Shown here one piece after another: positions 8,689 through 16,701 of a stretch of 64,000 nt of DNA. The stretch is from contig OY970370.1 of the NCBI GenBank assembly GCA_963718745.1, positions 2,356,001 through 2,420,000 of the forward strand, read 5' to 3'. Numbering within the stretch: position 1 is the first letter of the stretch; every line of letters begins with the position of its first letter. The stretch is from Fermentibacter sp963718745 [NCBI: Candidatus Fermentibacterota bacterium]. GTDB taxonomy: Bacteria; Fermentibacterota; Fermentibacteria; Fermentibacterales. The notes below the pieces were generated by a model. The model was not told the origin of the DNA. It saw nothing but the letters and a program-made list of their open reading frames with translations, and searched no databases. The translations under genes and the position numbers were made by a program.

Positions 8689-9723
8689 ATGGGGATTTCC
8701 AGTCTGATTCCGCGGGCTTCCTCGTTCCTTTCGACCGCAATGGCCATCGACCTGGGTACGGCCAACACCCTGATCTACGTGCAGGGACGCGGCATCGTGC
8801 TCGAGGAACCGAGCGTCGTCGCGATAGAAAAGTCGTCCGGCGACGTCATCGCCGTAGGCACCGAGGCCAAATCCATGCTGGGCCGGACCGGGACCACGCT
8901 CGAGGCGTTCCGGCCTCTGAACGACGGCGTGATCACGAATGCAACCGCGACCATGGCCATGCTCAGGGTCTTCTTCGAGAGGGCCCAGGGCAAACGGTTC
9001 GCCATGCGACCCAAGGTGCTGGTGTGCGTTCCGAACGGCATCACCGAAGTGGAGATAACGGCCGTGAGAAGTGCGCTCGAGAGGGCGGGGGCCAGGGATG
9101 TCTACCTGGTGCCCGAACCCCTCGCGGCGGCCGTGGGGGTGGGTCTCCCGATCGAGAGCCCCGCAGGGAACATGATAGTGGATATTGGCGGGGGGACGAC
9201 CGAGATAGCGGTGATCTCCCTCTCCTCCATCGCCGCCACCAATTCGATCCGCATAGGCGGCGACGAGATGAACGACGCGATCACGAACTACCTGAAGAAG
9301 CACTTCAGCCTCCTCATCGGCGAGCGCACGTCCGAGATGGTCAAGCTCCGCATCGGAACGGTCCACGAGGACGACGACGAGGGTATGGACGTGAGCGGGC
9401 TGGATTTCATGAACGGCATCCCGCGCACTTACCGGATCCACTCGGCCGACGTCAGGGAGGCTCTCAAGGAACCGGTCGGAGCCATCGTGGAAGCGGTCAT
9501 GCACGGCCTGGAGAAGACACCGCCGGAACTCGCGAGCGACATAGTCGACCGTGGCATAGTGCTCACAGGTGGCGGCGCCCTGCTGAGAGGGATCAGCAGG
9601 CTGCTCTCCAATCAGACCGGGCTGCCTATAAGGATTGCCGAGAACCCGTTGGCATGCACCGTTCTCGGAGCCGGACTCATCCTCGAGGACAGCTTCCGCT
9701 TCAGGAAACTGATAATCCGCTGA
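8689..9723 (+). CDS. mreB: Rod shape-determining protein MreB
   Basis: 344-residue bacterial actin. Phosphate 1 loop AIDLGTANTLIY, the connector region and phosphate 2 loop IVDIGGGTTEIAV, and the adenosine loop VLTGGGALLRG are all present, and the length is normal. It polymerises on the inner membrane and guides the elongasome. ATG 8689 is chosen because GGAGGGG lies 3-4 nt upstream; an ATG 18 nt earlier has no ribosome-binding site. First gene of mreB-mreC-mreD-PBP2-rodA, preceded by a predicted promoter and a palindromic site. Confidence 0.97.
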   Translation: MGISSLIPRASSFLSTAMAIDLGTANTLIYVQGRGIVLEEPSVVAIEKSSGDVIAVGTEAKSMLGRTGTTLEAFRPLNDGVITNATATMAMLRVFFERAQGKRFAMRPKVLVCVPNGITEVEITAVRSALERAGARDVYLVPEPLAAAVGVGLPIESPAGNMIVDIGGGTTEIAVISLSSIAATNSIRIGGDEMNDAITNYLKKHFSLLIGERTSEMVKLRIGTVHEDDDEGMDVSGLDFMNGIPRTYRIHSADVREALKEPVGAIVEAVMHGLEKTPPELASDIVDRGIVLTGGGALLRGISRLLSNQTGLPIRIAENPLACTVLGAGLILEDSFRFRKLIIR

Positions 9724-9724
9724 A

Positions 9725-10498
9725 ATGTCCAGCAGATCAGGCCTGCCATCCGGTAGCGGGAGGTTCTGGCGGTACCTCGTTGCTTCCGTCCTGCTCCTGT
9801 TGCTCGGTCCGATCCTCCTCGGAGGCGTCGGGAGCTGGGCCGGGGCACGGTTTGCAGACCTCGTCCTCGGCGACGATCCCCGGGCCGATTCGGACGAGCT
9901 CCGTACACAGATAGTCGAGCTCATGCTGGAGAACGCCTCCCTGAGAGAGGAGGCGATGAAGGCGGAGCGGTACAGGCTCCTGCTCGGGATGACCCGGGTG
10001 TCGTCCCGCATCGCGCTGGCCGGGAGGGTTCTGTACAGGACCGAGGGGCCGGTGAGCGGAGCCATGGTCGTAGACAGGGGATCCGCGGACGGGGTGCTGG
10101 TGAACTCGGTATGCCTGGCTCCCGACGGTCTCGTCGGCGTAGTGACGTCCTGCGGCGAGGGTACATGCGAGGTGCTTCCCCTCGTCTCCCCCCAGGTCAG
10201 GGTCAGCTGCACAACCCGCCCCTCCGGGGCGATGGGCATACTGCAGTTCGAGGGCGGCGAGCTGCGCCTCCTGCATGTCGATCCGTCGATGTCCGCCCGT
10301 CCGGGCGACGAGGTCGTGACCAGCAGGTTCGGAGGAGTCTATCCCGACGGGCTGCTCGTGGGGTCCGTCTCGAGGGTGGACAGCAGCGGTTCCAGCCTTG
10401 CCCTCACGATCACAGTCGAGCCTTCAGTCGACTTCGGCACCCTCGGAGAGGTACTCATCCTCCTGGAGGAAGGTCCTGCCGGTGCAGAGGGAGAATAG
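9725..10498 (+). CDS. mreC: Rod shape-determining protein MreC
   Basis: 257 residues: an N-terminal transmembrane helix (~15-37), a coiled-coil segment (ELRTQIVELMLENASLREEA) and the two beta-barrel MreC core, with conserved VDRGSADGV and DGLVGVV. Periplasmic scaffold that connects MreB with the PBP2/RodA synthase. Starts 1 nt after the mreB stop; mreD starts inside its 3' end. Confidence 0.95.
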   Translation: MSSRSGLPSGSGRFWRYLVASVLLLLLGPILLGGVGSWAGARFADLVLGDDPRADSDELRTQIVELMLENASLREEAMKAERYRLLLGMTRVSSRIALAGRVLYRTEGPVSGAMVVDRGSADGVLVNSVCLAPDGLVGVVTSCGEGTCEVLPLVSPQVRVSCTTRPSGAMGILQFEGGELRLLHVDPSMSARPGDEVVTSRFGGVYPDGLLVGSVSRVDSSGSSLALTITVEPSVDFGTLGEVLILLEEGPAGAEGE

Positions 10499-10985
10499 AC
10501 CCGGCGCGGCAGGCTTCCTCCTCGTCTCGGGCGGGGTCGTGGTCCAGCTCCTGCTCGAGGTCACCCTCGGACGGGTCTTTGCAGCTCCGAATGCCGTCGT
10601 CCTCATCCTCACATACCTCTCGATCAACTACGGCGACGTCTGGTCGATAGAAGGCGCCTTCTGGTCGGGCGCCTCGCTTGACCTGCTGCTCCATCAGCCG
10701 CTCGGGTGTTCCTCGCTCGCCCTCCTGCTGGGATTGACGGCCGGCCGCCTGATGCTGGCAGCCGTTCCCGGCGAGAACCGGCTCACCATAGTTCTTTCGG
10801 GCGCCCTTGCAGGCTTCGTCTGCGACTCCGTGTTCATGCTCTCGGCCTCGAGGCCTTTCTTCAGCAACACTGGCGCGCTGTTCCCCTCGCTCCTCCCCAG
10901 GCTGCTGCTCACGCTTGCCGCCGGCATGCTGTTCATGCTTGCCGCCTCGGCAGTCTCCAGCCTCAGGGCACGCCGAGAAGCATGA
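10482..10985 (+). CDS. mreD: Rod shape-determining protein MreD
   Basis: 167 residues with five to six hydrophobic helices, the usual MreD size and topology, and the typical position after mreC. GTG 10482 is inferred: the first membrane helix follows at once and a GGAGGA lies about 12 nt upstream. This gives a 17-nt overlap with mreC. Its TGA is part of the ATGA that begins the PBP2 gene. Confidence 0.88.
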   Translation: MQRENRPGAAGFLLVSGGVVVQLLLEVTLGRVFAAPNAVVLILTYLSINYGDVWSIEGAFWSGASLDLLLHQPLGCSSLALLLGLTAGRLMLAAVPGENRLTIVLSGALAGFVCDSVFMLSASRPFFSNTGALFPSLLPRLLLTLAAGMLFMLAASAVSSLRARREA

Positions 10986-12703
10986 GGATGGCCCGCACTC
11001 CGGCGGGAGCTGCCGGGCGGCCCGTCGCCGGGTTCTACGTGATCTTCCTCCTGCTCTTCCTCGGCATAGCCGCACGGCTCTTCTACCTGCAGTCGATCAG
11101 GGGCGAATACTACAGGAGCATCTCGACCAGCAACCACATCAGGGTCATCTACCGTCCCGCGCCGCGCGGCATAATCCGTGACAGGAACGGCATCGTCATA
11201 GTCGACAACGTCCCTTCGTTCATGGTGGCCGCGGTGCCCTCGGAGTTCGACACGACGGATACCCCCGAGATCGCCGCCCTCATCGGGATCCGGGCCGACA
11301 GTCTCTCTGCCGCGCTGACCGCTGCATCCGCAAACCCCTACCGCCCCTTTGTCATCATGGACGACATGGATGTCGAGCAGGTCAGTCCGATCGCCGAGAA
11401 CCTGCACAGGTTCGGAGGGCTCCTGATCGACGTCGTCCCGCGGAGGAGGTACCACGACGGGGAAGCATTCTGCCATCTCCTGGGATATGTCGGAAGCAGC
11501 GACGAAGGAGGCTCGTTCGAAGGCGAAGTGGTCGGGATATCCGGCCTGGAGGGCGAACTCGACTATTTCCTGGCCGGGGGGGCGGGCTACAGGCGGCAGG
11601 TCGTCGATGCAGTCGGAAGGGTTGTCAGCGAGTTCGAGGGCGAGGGAGAAGTCGCTCCTGTCCCCGGTCACGACCTGGTCCTGACGATCGACGCCAGGCT
11701 CCAGGTCCTGACATGCGCGATACTGGACGAGGAGACCGCCCCGGGAGCGGCTGTCGTCATCGACTATGCGACGGGAGAGATTCTCTGCCTCGCCTCGAGC
11801 CCCGGGTTCGATCCTCAGTCGATGACGGACGGGATAAGCACGGCCGGCTGGACCGAGATCTCGCAGAATCCGGAGAGGCCGATGTTCAGCAGGGCCTGGG
11901 CGGCCAGGTACCCGCCCGGATCCATATTCAAACTCATCTCCGCGGCATACCTGCTCGAGTCCGGGCTCATCACACCGGATTTCCGCCCCGATCCCTGTTA
12001 TGGCTCCTACCATCTGGGGGGCAATGACTTCGGCTGCTGGTCCGTACACGGCCGGCTCGGCATAGTCGACGCGATCTCCCAGTCATGCGACGTCTTCTTC
12101 TACAGGACGATCCAGAGGGGCTCCCTGGACGGGCTTGCCGCTTACGCGAGGGGATTCGGCCTCGGCAGCCCGCTCCTTTCGATCCTCCCGGGCGAGAGCG
12201 GAGGCCTGGTGCCCGACAGGATGCTGCTCGACAGTCTGTACGGCCCCGGGGGCTGGGGGCTGGGCAACCTCCTGAATGTCGCGATCGGGCAGGGGGAACT
12301 CCTTGTCACTCCGCTCCAGATGGCCGTCATGACCGGGGTGTTCGCGTCGTCGGGGGACATGCCGGGCCTGAGGCTGGTCCGGGAGATTCCTGCGTCGGAA
12401 GCTCCCTGGAGAGAACTCGCCCTCTCTCCCGGGACCGTCGAGACGGTCGTCGAGGGGATGAGGGAGGCTGTCTACAGCGGATCGGGAACCCTCGGATCGC
12501 TCAGCACGCTTCCGTGGGAGTTCTTCGGGAAGAGCGGCACGGCCGAGAGTTCGGCCGGAGACCATGCATGGGTGGTCGGGTTCATCCGCGAACCGAGGAC
12601 ACTGGCGATAGCGGTCGTCATCGAGCACGGGGGGCATGGCGGGGCTGTCGCCGCCCCTGTGGTCTCGAGGATTCTGACGGGCTTCCTGGGGGAAGACGAA
12701 TGA
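10982..12703 (+). CDS. mrdA: Penicillin-binding protein 2 (elongasome transpeptidase)
   Basis: 573-residue class B PBP: one N-terminal membrane helix (residues ~15-36), a pedestal with RPAPRGIIRDRNG, and the transpeptidase domain. The catalytic Ser314 lies in PGSIFKL (SxxK with Lys317), the second motif is in SQSCD, and Lys517 is in GKSGTAES. It crosslinks peptidoglycan during rod elongation together with RodA, the next gene. ATGA overlap with mreD; an in-frame ATG two codons later is also possible. Confidence 0.95.
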   Translation: MRMARTPAGAAGRPVAGFYVIFLLLFLGIAARLFYLQSIRGEYYRSISTSNHIRVIYRPAPRGIIRDRNGIVIVDNVPSFMVAAVPSEFDTTDTPEIAALIGIRADSLSAALTAASANPYRPFVIMDDMDVEQVSPIAENLHRFGGLLIDVVPRRRYHDGEAFCHLLGYVGSSDEGGSFEGEVVGISGLEGELDYFLAGGAGYRRQVVDAVGRVVSEFEGEGEVAPVPGHDLVLTIDARLQVLTCAILDEETAPGAAVVIDYATGEILCLASSPGFDPQSMTDGISTAGWTEISQNPERPMFSRAWAARYPPGSIFKLISAAYLLESGLITPDFRPDPCYGSYHLGGNDFGCWSVHGRLGIVDAISQSCDVFFYRTIQRGSLDGLAAYARGFGLGSPLLSILPGESGGLVPDRMLLDSLYGPGGWGLGNLLNVAIGQGELLVTPLQMAVMTGVFASSGDMPGLRLVREIPASEAPWRELALSPGTVETVVEGMREAVYSGSGTLGSLSTLPWEFFGKSGTAESSAGDHAWVVGFIREPRTLAIAVVIEHGGHGGAVAAPVVSRILTGFLGEDE

Positions 12704-13896
12704 CCGCCTCGAGGACCGACAGGGTGATGCTCGGAGCCCTGGCTGCCATTCTGATCTGCGGACTCCTGGCGGTGTTCTCGGCATCCAGAGCCGTCCCGGG
12801 CGAGCAGGTATTCCTGAAGCAGACCCTCTGGGTGGCTGCGGGGATGTTCACCTTCTGGCTCGGATCATCCCTGGCCCTGCGCCTGATCGAGGAGTTCGCA
12901 TATGTCTTCCTCGCGGGCATCTGCCTGCTGCTGCTCCTGACCGTGTTCGTGGGAGGAGGTCCTGCAGGCCGGTGGCTCATCCTGGGTCCCCTGAGGCTCC
13001 AGCCGTCCGAATTCGCCAAGATCGCCATCATCATCGCAGCCGCCCGCGCCTTCGCGGACCTGAAGGCGCGTCCCAGGAAGTACGGCGTCCTCCTGCTGTT
13101 CGCCGGGGCTGCTCCCGCCATCCTGCTGACATGGCTGCAGCCCGATCTCGGGACGGCAGCGGCCACCGTCATCATCCTCCTCCTGCTCACCTGGTGGGCG
13201 GGATACGGCCCCGACTGGATCTTCCTGGTGGTCAGCCCGATAGTCGCGGCGCTGTCCTCGACGAATCTCCTGTTCTGGCTGGTCTTCACCGCGGTCATCG
13301 TGTTCATACTCATCAGGAGGAAGGCTTCGATCCCGGTCTGGCTCATCATCCTGGGAGGGAACACGGTCATCGCGGCGTTCACCCCAGTCGTCTGGGGCCT
13401 GCTCCACCCTTACCAGCAGGCGAGGCTGACCACCTTCCTGAACCCGGCCGCGGATCCACACGGAGCAGGCTGGAACGTGATCCAGTCAGAAGTCGCGATC
13501 GGCTCCGGGGGGCTCTGGGGGCAGGGATTCCTCAGGGGGGCGCAGAAGGGTCTGGCCTTCCTGCCCGCGAGACATACTGACTTCATCTTTTCTGTCTGGG
13601 CCGAGGAGCTCGGCTTCTTCGGCTCGCTGATCCTGCTCGCGGCCTTCGCGCTGTTCATCTTCAGGCTGCTCCGGGCCGCCAGGCTCTCCATGAGTTCCTT
13701 CAGATCCATCCTCGCTGCGGGATGCGCGTGCTACTTCATGGTCCACCTCTTCATCAACATCGGGATGACACTGGGGATAATGCCGGTCACCGGCCTCCCT
13801 CTCGTTCTGATCAGCTACGGGGGCAGCCACATGATCACGGCGATGTTCACCGCCGGCCTCGGGATGAACGTGGCGCGCAACTGGAGGGAACTCTGA
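12700..13896 (+). CDS. rodA: Peptidoglycan glycosyltransferase RodA (SEDS family)
   Basis: 398 residues with about ten membrane helices and the SEDS signatures GRWLILGPLRLQPSEFAKI, WLQPDLGTA, the extracellular loop NPAADPHGAGWNVIQS, and HTDFIFSVWAEELG. It polymerises lipid II glycan strands in partnership with PBP2. ATGA overlap with the PBP2 gene gives tight coupling of the two halves of the synthase. Confidence 0.96.
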   Translation: MTASRTDRVMLGALAAILICGLLAVFSASRAVPGEQVFLKQTLWVAAGMFTFWLGSSLALRLIEEFAYVFLAGICLLLLLTVFVGGGPAGRWLILGPLRLQPSEFAKIAIIIAAARAFADLKARPRKYGVLLLFAGAAPAILLTWLQPDLGTAAATVIILLLLTWWAGYGPDWIFLVVSPIVAALSSTNLLFWLVFTAVIVFILIRRKASIPVWLIILGGNTVIAAFTPVVWGLLHPYQQARLTTFLNPAADPHGAGWNVIQSEVAIGSGGLWGQGFLRGAQKGLAFLPARHTDFIFSVWAEELGFFGSLILLAAFALFIFRLLRAARLSMSSFRSILAAGCACYFMVHLFINIGMTLGIMPVTGLPLVLISYGGSHMITAMFTAGLGMNVARNWREL

Positions 13897-13942
13897 CCCG
13901 CCTCCGCCCATATATTCCTGGGTCGACAACTGGAGGTCCCGC

Positions 13943-14779
13943 ATGTTTCCGACGCTTTTCCGGATCGGTTCGATGCCAATCAACAGCTACGGACTCGCAC
14001 TGGCCATCTCCTTCCTGCTCGGGGTCAGACTCGCTTCCTCGCGTGCGCAGAAGCTCGGCTACAAGGCATCGGACATAGCCGACCTCGGCGTGTGGGTGAT
14101 GCTGGCGGCCATCGCCGGCTCCAGGCTCTTCTACGTCGTCACCCATGTAGCCGAGTTCAGCGACAACTGGCTGGACGTAATCGCGATCTGGAAGGGCCTC
14201 TATGGATTGAGCATGCTCGGCGGGGTCCTGCTGGCCATGGCCACGGCCTTCACTTACATCGCCATACGAAAATGGGACGCGATGAGCCTCGCGGATGTGT
14301 CGATCCCGTCGTTCATGCTGGGCAACTTCATCACACGCATCGGCTGCTTCCTCAACGGCTGCTGCTTCGGGTCGCCTACGGACTGCCATCTGGGTACTGT
14401 CTTCCCCGAAGGCTCGCTGCCCTGGTCAGTGTTCGGATCGGCGAGGATCCATCCGGTCCAGCTCTACGACTCGGCCGCAGGCCTTCTGATAATGCTGATC
14501 CTCCTCTGGGCGGACAGGAGATCCCACTTCAGGGGGTTCCTCTTCGTGGTCTTCCTGGCTCTGTACGGGGCGACCAGATTCGGGATGGAGGAGTTCCGCT
14601 ACTTCGACCATGCGACCAACGCCCTTCTCGGATACAGCACTTTCGCGGGCAGGTCGGGCATCACGGACAACCAGCTCATCAGCCTGCTGATGGTCGCCGC
14701 AGCCTTCGTCCTCGGTCCGGTGCTCTACCTGCGCGATTCCGGGAGGAAGACCGCGCCTGCCGGGCGAAAAGCCGGATGA
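13943..14779 (+). CDS. lgt: Prolipoprotein diacylglyceryl transferase
   Basis: 278 residues and about seven membrane helices. The family signature is present as ITRIGCFLNGCCFGSPTD, the GCC-containing variant common outside Proteobacteria, along with the early RIGSMPINSYGLALAI segment. It transfers diacylglycerol to the lipobox Cys, the first step of lipoprotein maturation; the pathway partner lspA and several lipoproteins are in this window. GGAGG lies 8 nt before the ATG. Its stop overlaps comF as ATGA. Confidence 0.94.
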   Translation: MFPTLFRIGSMPINSYGLALAISFLLGVRLASSRAQKLGYKASDIADLGVWVMLAAIAGSRLFYVVTHVAEFSDNWLDVIAIWKGLYGLSMLGGVLLAMATAFTYIAIRKWDAMSLADVSIPSFMLGNFITRIGCFLNGCCFGSPTDCHLGTVFPEGSLPWSVFGSARIHPVQLYDSAAGLLIMLILLWADRRSHFRGFLFVVFLALYGATRFGMEEFRYFDHATNALLGYSTFAGRSGITDNQLISLLMVAAAFVLGPVLYLRDSGRKTAPAGRKAG

Positions 14780-15483
14780 AGATCGGGGAGGCGTCATCTC
14801 TTGCGATCTCCAGGCTGGCTTCGATGCTCGTGCGTCGCGTCTGCCCCCTCTGCGGCGGCACGCCCGGAGGCGCTCCGGGCGGGCTCTGCGGCTGGTGCGG
14901 CTCGAGGCTCTATCCCAACATCGGAATGCACGCAGGCTCGAGGGGACCGCGACCCGGAGGCGCCGATCCCGGGGGGATACCCATCCACAGCCCGTTCCTG
15001 CATGCGGGTTCCGCCAGGGATACCGTGATCCTGCTCAAGTTCCACGGGAGGCGGGACCTGGGAAGGCTCGCAGCGAGGCTCATATTCGAATCGGACCTCC
15101 GCTCGCCCGGGGGCTGCACCGTGGTGCCGCTTCCGCTCTGCCCATCCCGCATGAGGGAAAGGGGCTACAACCAGGCCGAGGTCATCGCGGCGCCTCTGGC
15201 AGGCCTCCTCGACGCTCCCCTGGCGCACTGTCTGTCCAGGCTCGACAGGCCGCCCCAGATCGGTCTCGACGCGCATTCCAGGAGGTCGAACGTGAAGGGG
15301 GCATTCGAGTCGGGGAGGGACCCCGTTCCGGTGGACATGCCCATACTGCTGGTGGACGACGTCGTGACGACCGGAAGCACCCTGGACGAAGCAGCAGCCG
15401 CCATCACAGGACTCGGCGGCCGCGTCGCCGGGGCGCTGACTCTGACCTACCGCCCGGAAGCGGGCGGTGATATCATCGATTGA
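14776..15483 (+). CDS. comF: ComF-family phosphoribosyltransferase-like protein
   Basis: 235 residues. An N-terminal zinc-finger-like segment has CPLCGG and CGWCG; the C-terminal PRTase fold has the conserved RERGYNQAE and the PRPP loop ILLVDDVVTTGSTLDEA. ComF takes part in DNA uptake in naturally competent bacteria and is also kept as a general DNA-metabolism factor. The ATG overlaps the lgt stop as ATGA. Confidence 0.92.
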   Translation: MKIGEASSLAISRLASMLVRRVCPLCGGTPGGAPGGLCGWCGSRLYPNIGMHAGSRGPRPGGADPGGIPIHSPFLHAGSARDTVILLKFHGRRDLGRLAARLIFESDLRSPGGCTVVPLPLCPSRMRERGYNQAEVIAAPLAGLLDAPLAHCLSRLDRPPQIGLDAHSRRSNVKGAFESGRDPVPVDMPILLVDDVVTTGSTLDEAAAAITGLGGRVAGALTLTYRPEAGGDIID

Positions 15484-15524
15484 CCCGGGGAGAACGCTCG
15501 GAAGCACCTTTGGAGGGCTGTCTG

Positions 15525-16691
15525 ATGTCAAAGAAGCTACATTTCGATGTGAGGGATGTTCCATCCTGCGCGCGGCTCGGTCTCAGCGGCAGGAAACTGT
15601 GGATCTGCTTCAAGGCGCTCGTGCTCTCCTGGGCCGTCTGGTCCGCCTCCACCTATCTCGGCTGGCTCGCAGCGGACCCGGGCGGGCTCGCATCCCTCTG
15701 GCGGACATCCAGGCTCCTTCCTCTGCCATCGGGCATCTTCTGGACGACCTGGCAGTCAGTCGCTCTTCTGGCTCTGGGATCCCTGGTCATCGTCTGGATG
15801 CTTCTCTACGCGTCCATGAAGACTTCGAGGATAACATTCGAACAGATACGGGGTGACGACTTCTTCTCGGGCAGGGATGCCTCCAACTTCGCGAGGAGGC
15901 ACTGGAAACCCCTTTTCGCGACGCCCGCGTCCCTCGTGGCCGGCCTGCTGATCGCCGTTGCGGTAGGCTTCCTCATCGGGCTCGCCGGACGCATACCCGC
16001 CGTCGGACCCTTCCTTCTCGGGATCCTGGCAGTTCCGGCCTGGTCTGCATCGCTCCTGGTCGTGCTCGCGGTGATAGCACTCGCAGCCGGCATGTGCCTG
16101 CTCCCGGCCATAGTGGCCTGCACCAGGGGGGACACCTTCGAAACCCTCTTCGAGCTGTTCTCGTCGATCACATCGCAGCCTTGGAGACTCACCCTCTATG
16201 CGCTGACAGCATTCATCGCACGGGTACTCGGTCTGGCCGTCGCCCTCCTGTTCAGTTCGCTCGCCGCAGGCGTCCTTGCCTTCAGCACGGCGCTCGCGGG
16301 CGGAGGGAACCCGTTCTCGCTCCTGGCGGGCGGGATCCGATACCTCGCTCCGTCCCTGGTCGGGGAGTTCGCCGGCCTGATCGACGTCCTGGGCATCTCC
16401 GGCACACAGGCTCCCGCGATACAGGGGCCTGCGGGAGTGCTCATGGCAGTCTCGGGCTCGGTCATCGCGCTCCTTATAGCCTCCTACTGGCTCTCCTCGG
16501 GCAGCTCGGCCTGGACCGTCATCTACCTCGCGGTGAGGCACCGCAAGGACGGAGAGGACCTCGTCAGAAGGGCGGATCAGGAGGACCAGGCGGAGTTCGA
16601 GAAGCAGTTCGGTTCCGCGGACGACTCGCAGAGGGCCGGGACCGGGAGCTGCGCCCCGGGCGAGGCTCCAGCCGGAGGGGAAGAGGCCTGA
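15525..16691 (+). CDS. Polytopic membrane protein, function unknown
   Basis: 388 residues with about seven hydrophobic stretches: near residues 26-50, 75-100, two to three between 128 and 200, 220-260, and one near 305-330. The C-terminal tail is charged and probably cytoplasmic. I do not recognise the family; the layout of paired helices with long Ala/Leu/Gly stretches resembles several uncharacterised integral membrane families. GGAGG lies 8 nt before the ATG. It sits between comF and dnaE on the same strand. Confidence 0.75.
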   Translation: MSKKLHFDVRDVPSCARLGLSGRKLWICFKALVLSWAVWSASTYLGWLAADPGGLASLWRTSRLLPLPSGIFWTTWQSVALLALGSLVIVWMLLYASMKTSRITFEQIRGDDFFSGRDASNFARRHWKPLFATPASLVAGLLIAVAVGFLIGLAGRIPAVGPFLLGILAVPAWSASLLVVLAVIALAAGMCLLPAIVACTRGDTFETLFELFSSITSQPWRLTLYALTAFIARVLGLAVALLFSSLAAGVLAFSTALAGGGNPFSLLAGGIRYLAPSLVGEFAGLIDVLGISGTQAPAIQGPAGVLMAVSGSVIALLIASYWLSSGSSAWTVIYLAVRHRKDGEDLVRRADQEDQAEFEKQFGSADDSQRAGTGSCAPGEAPAGGEEA

Positions 16692-16701
16692 GGAGGCCCT
16701 G

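Noticed and set aside
14021-14030. Second GGGGTCAGAC sequence, as in the MITE ends, inside lgt
   Set aside because: Only 10 bases match, and it falls in a conserved coding region; no inverted partner nearby.
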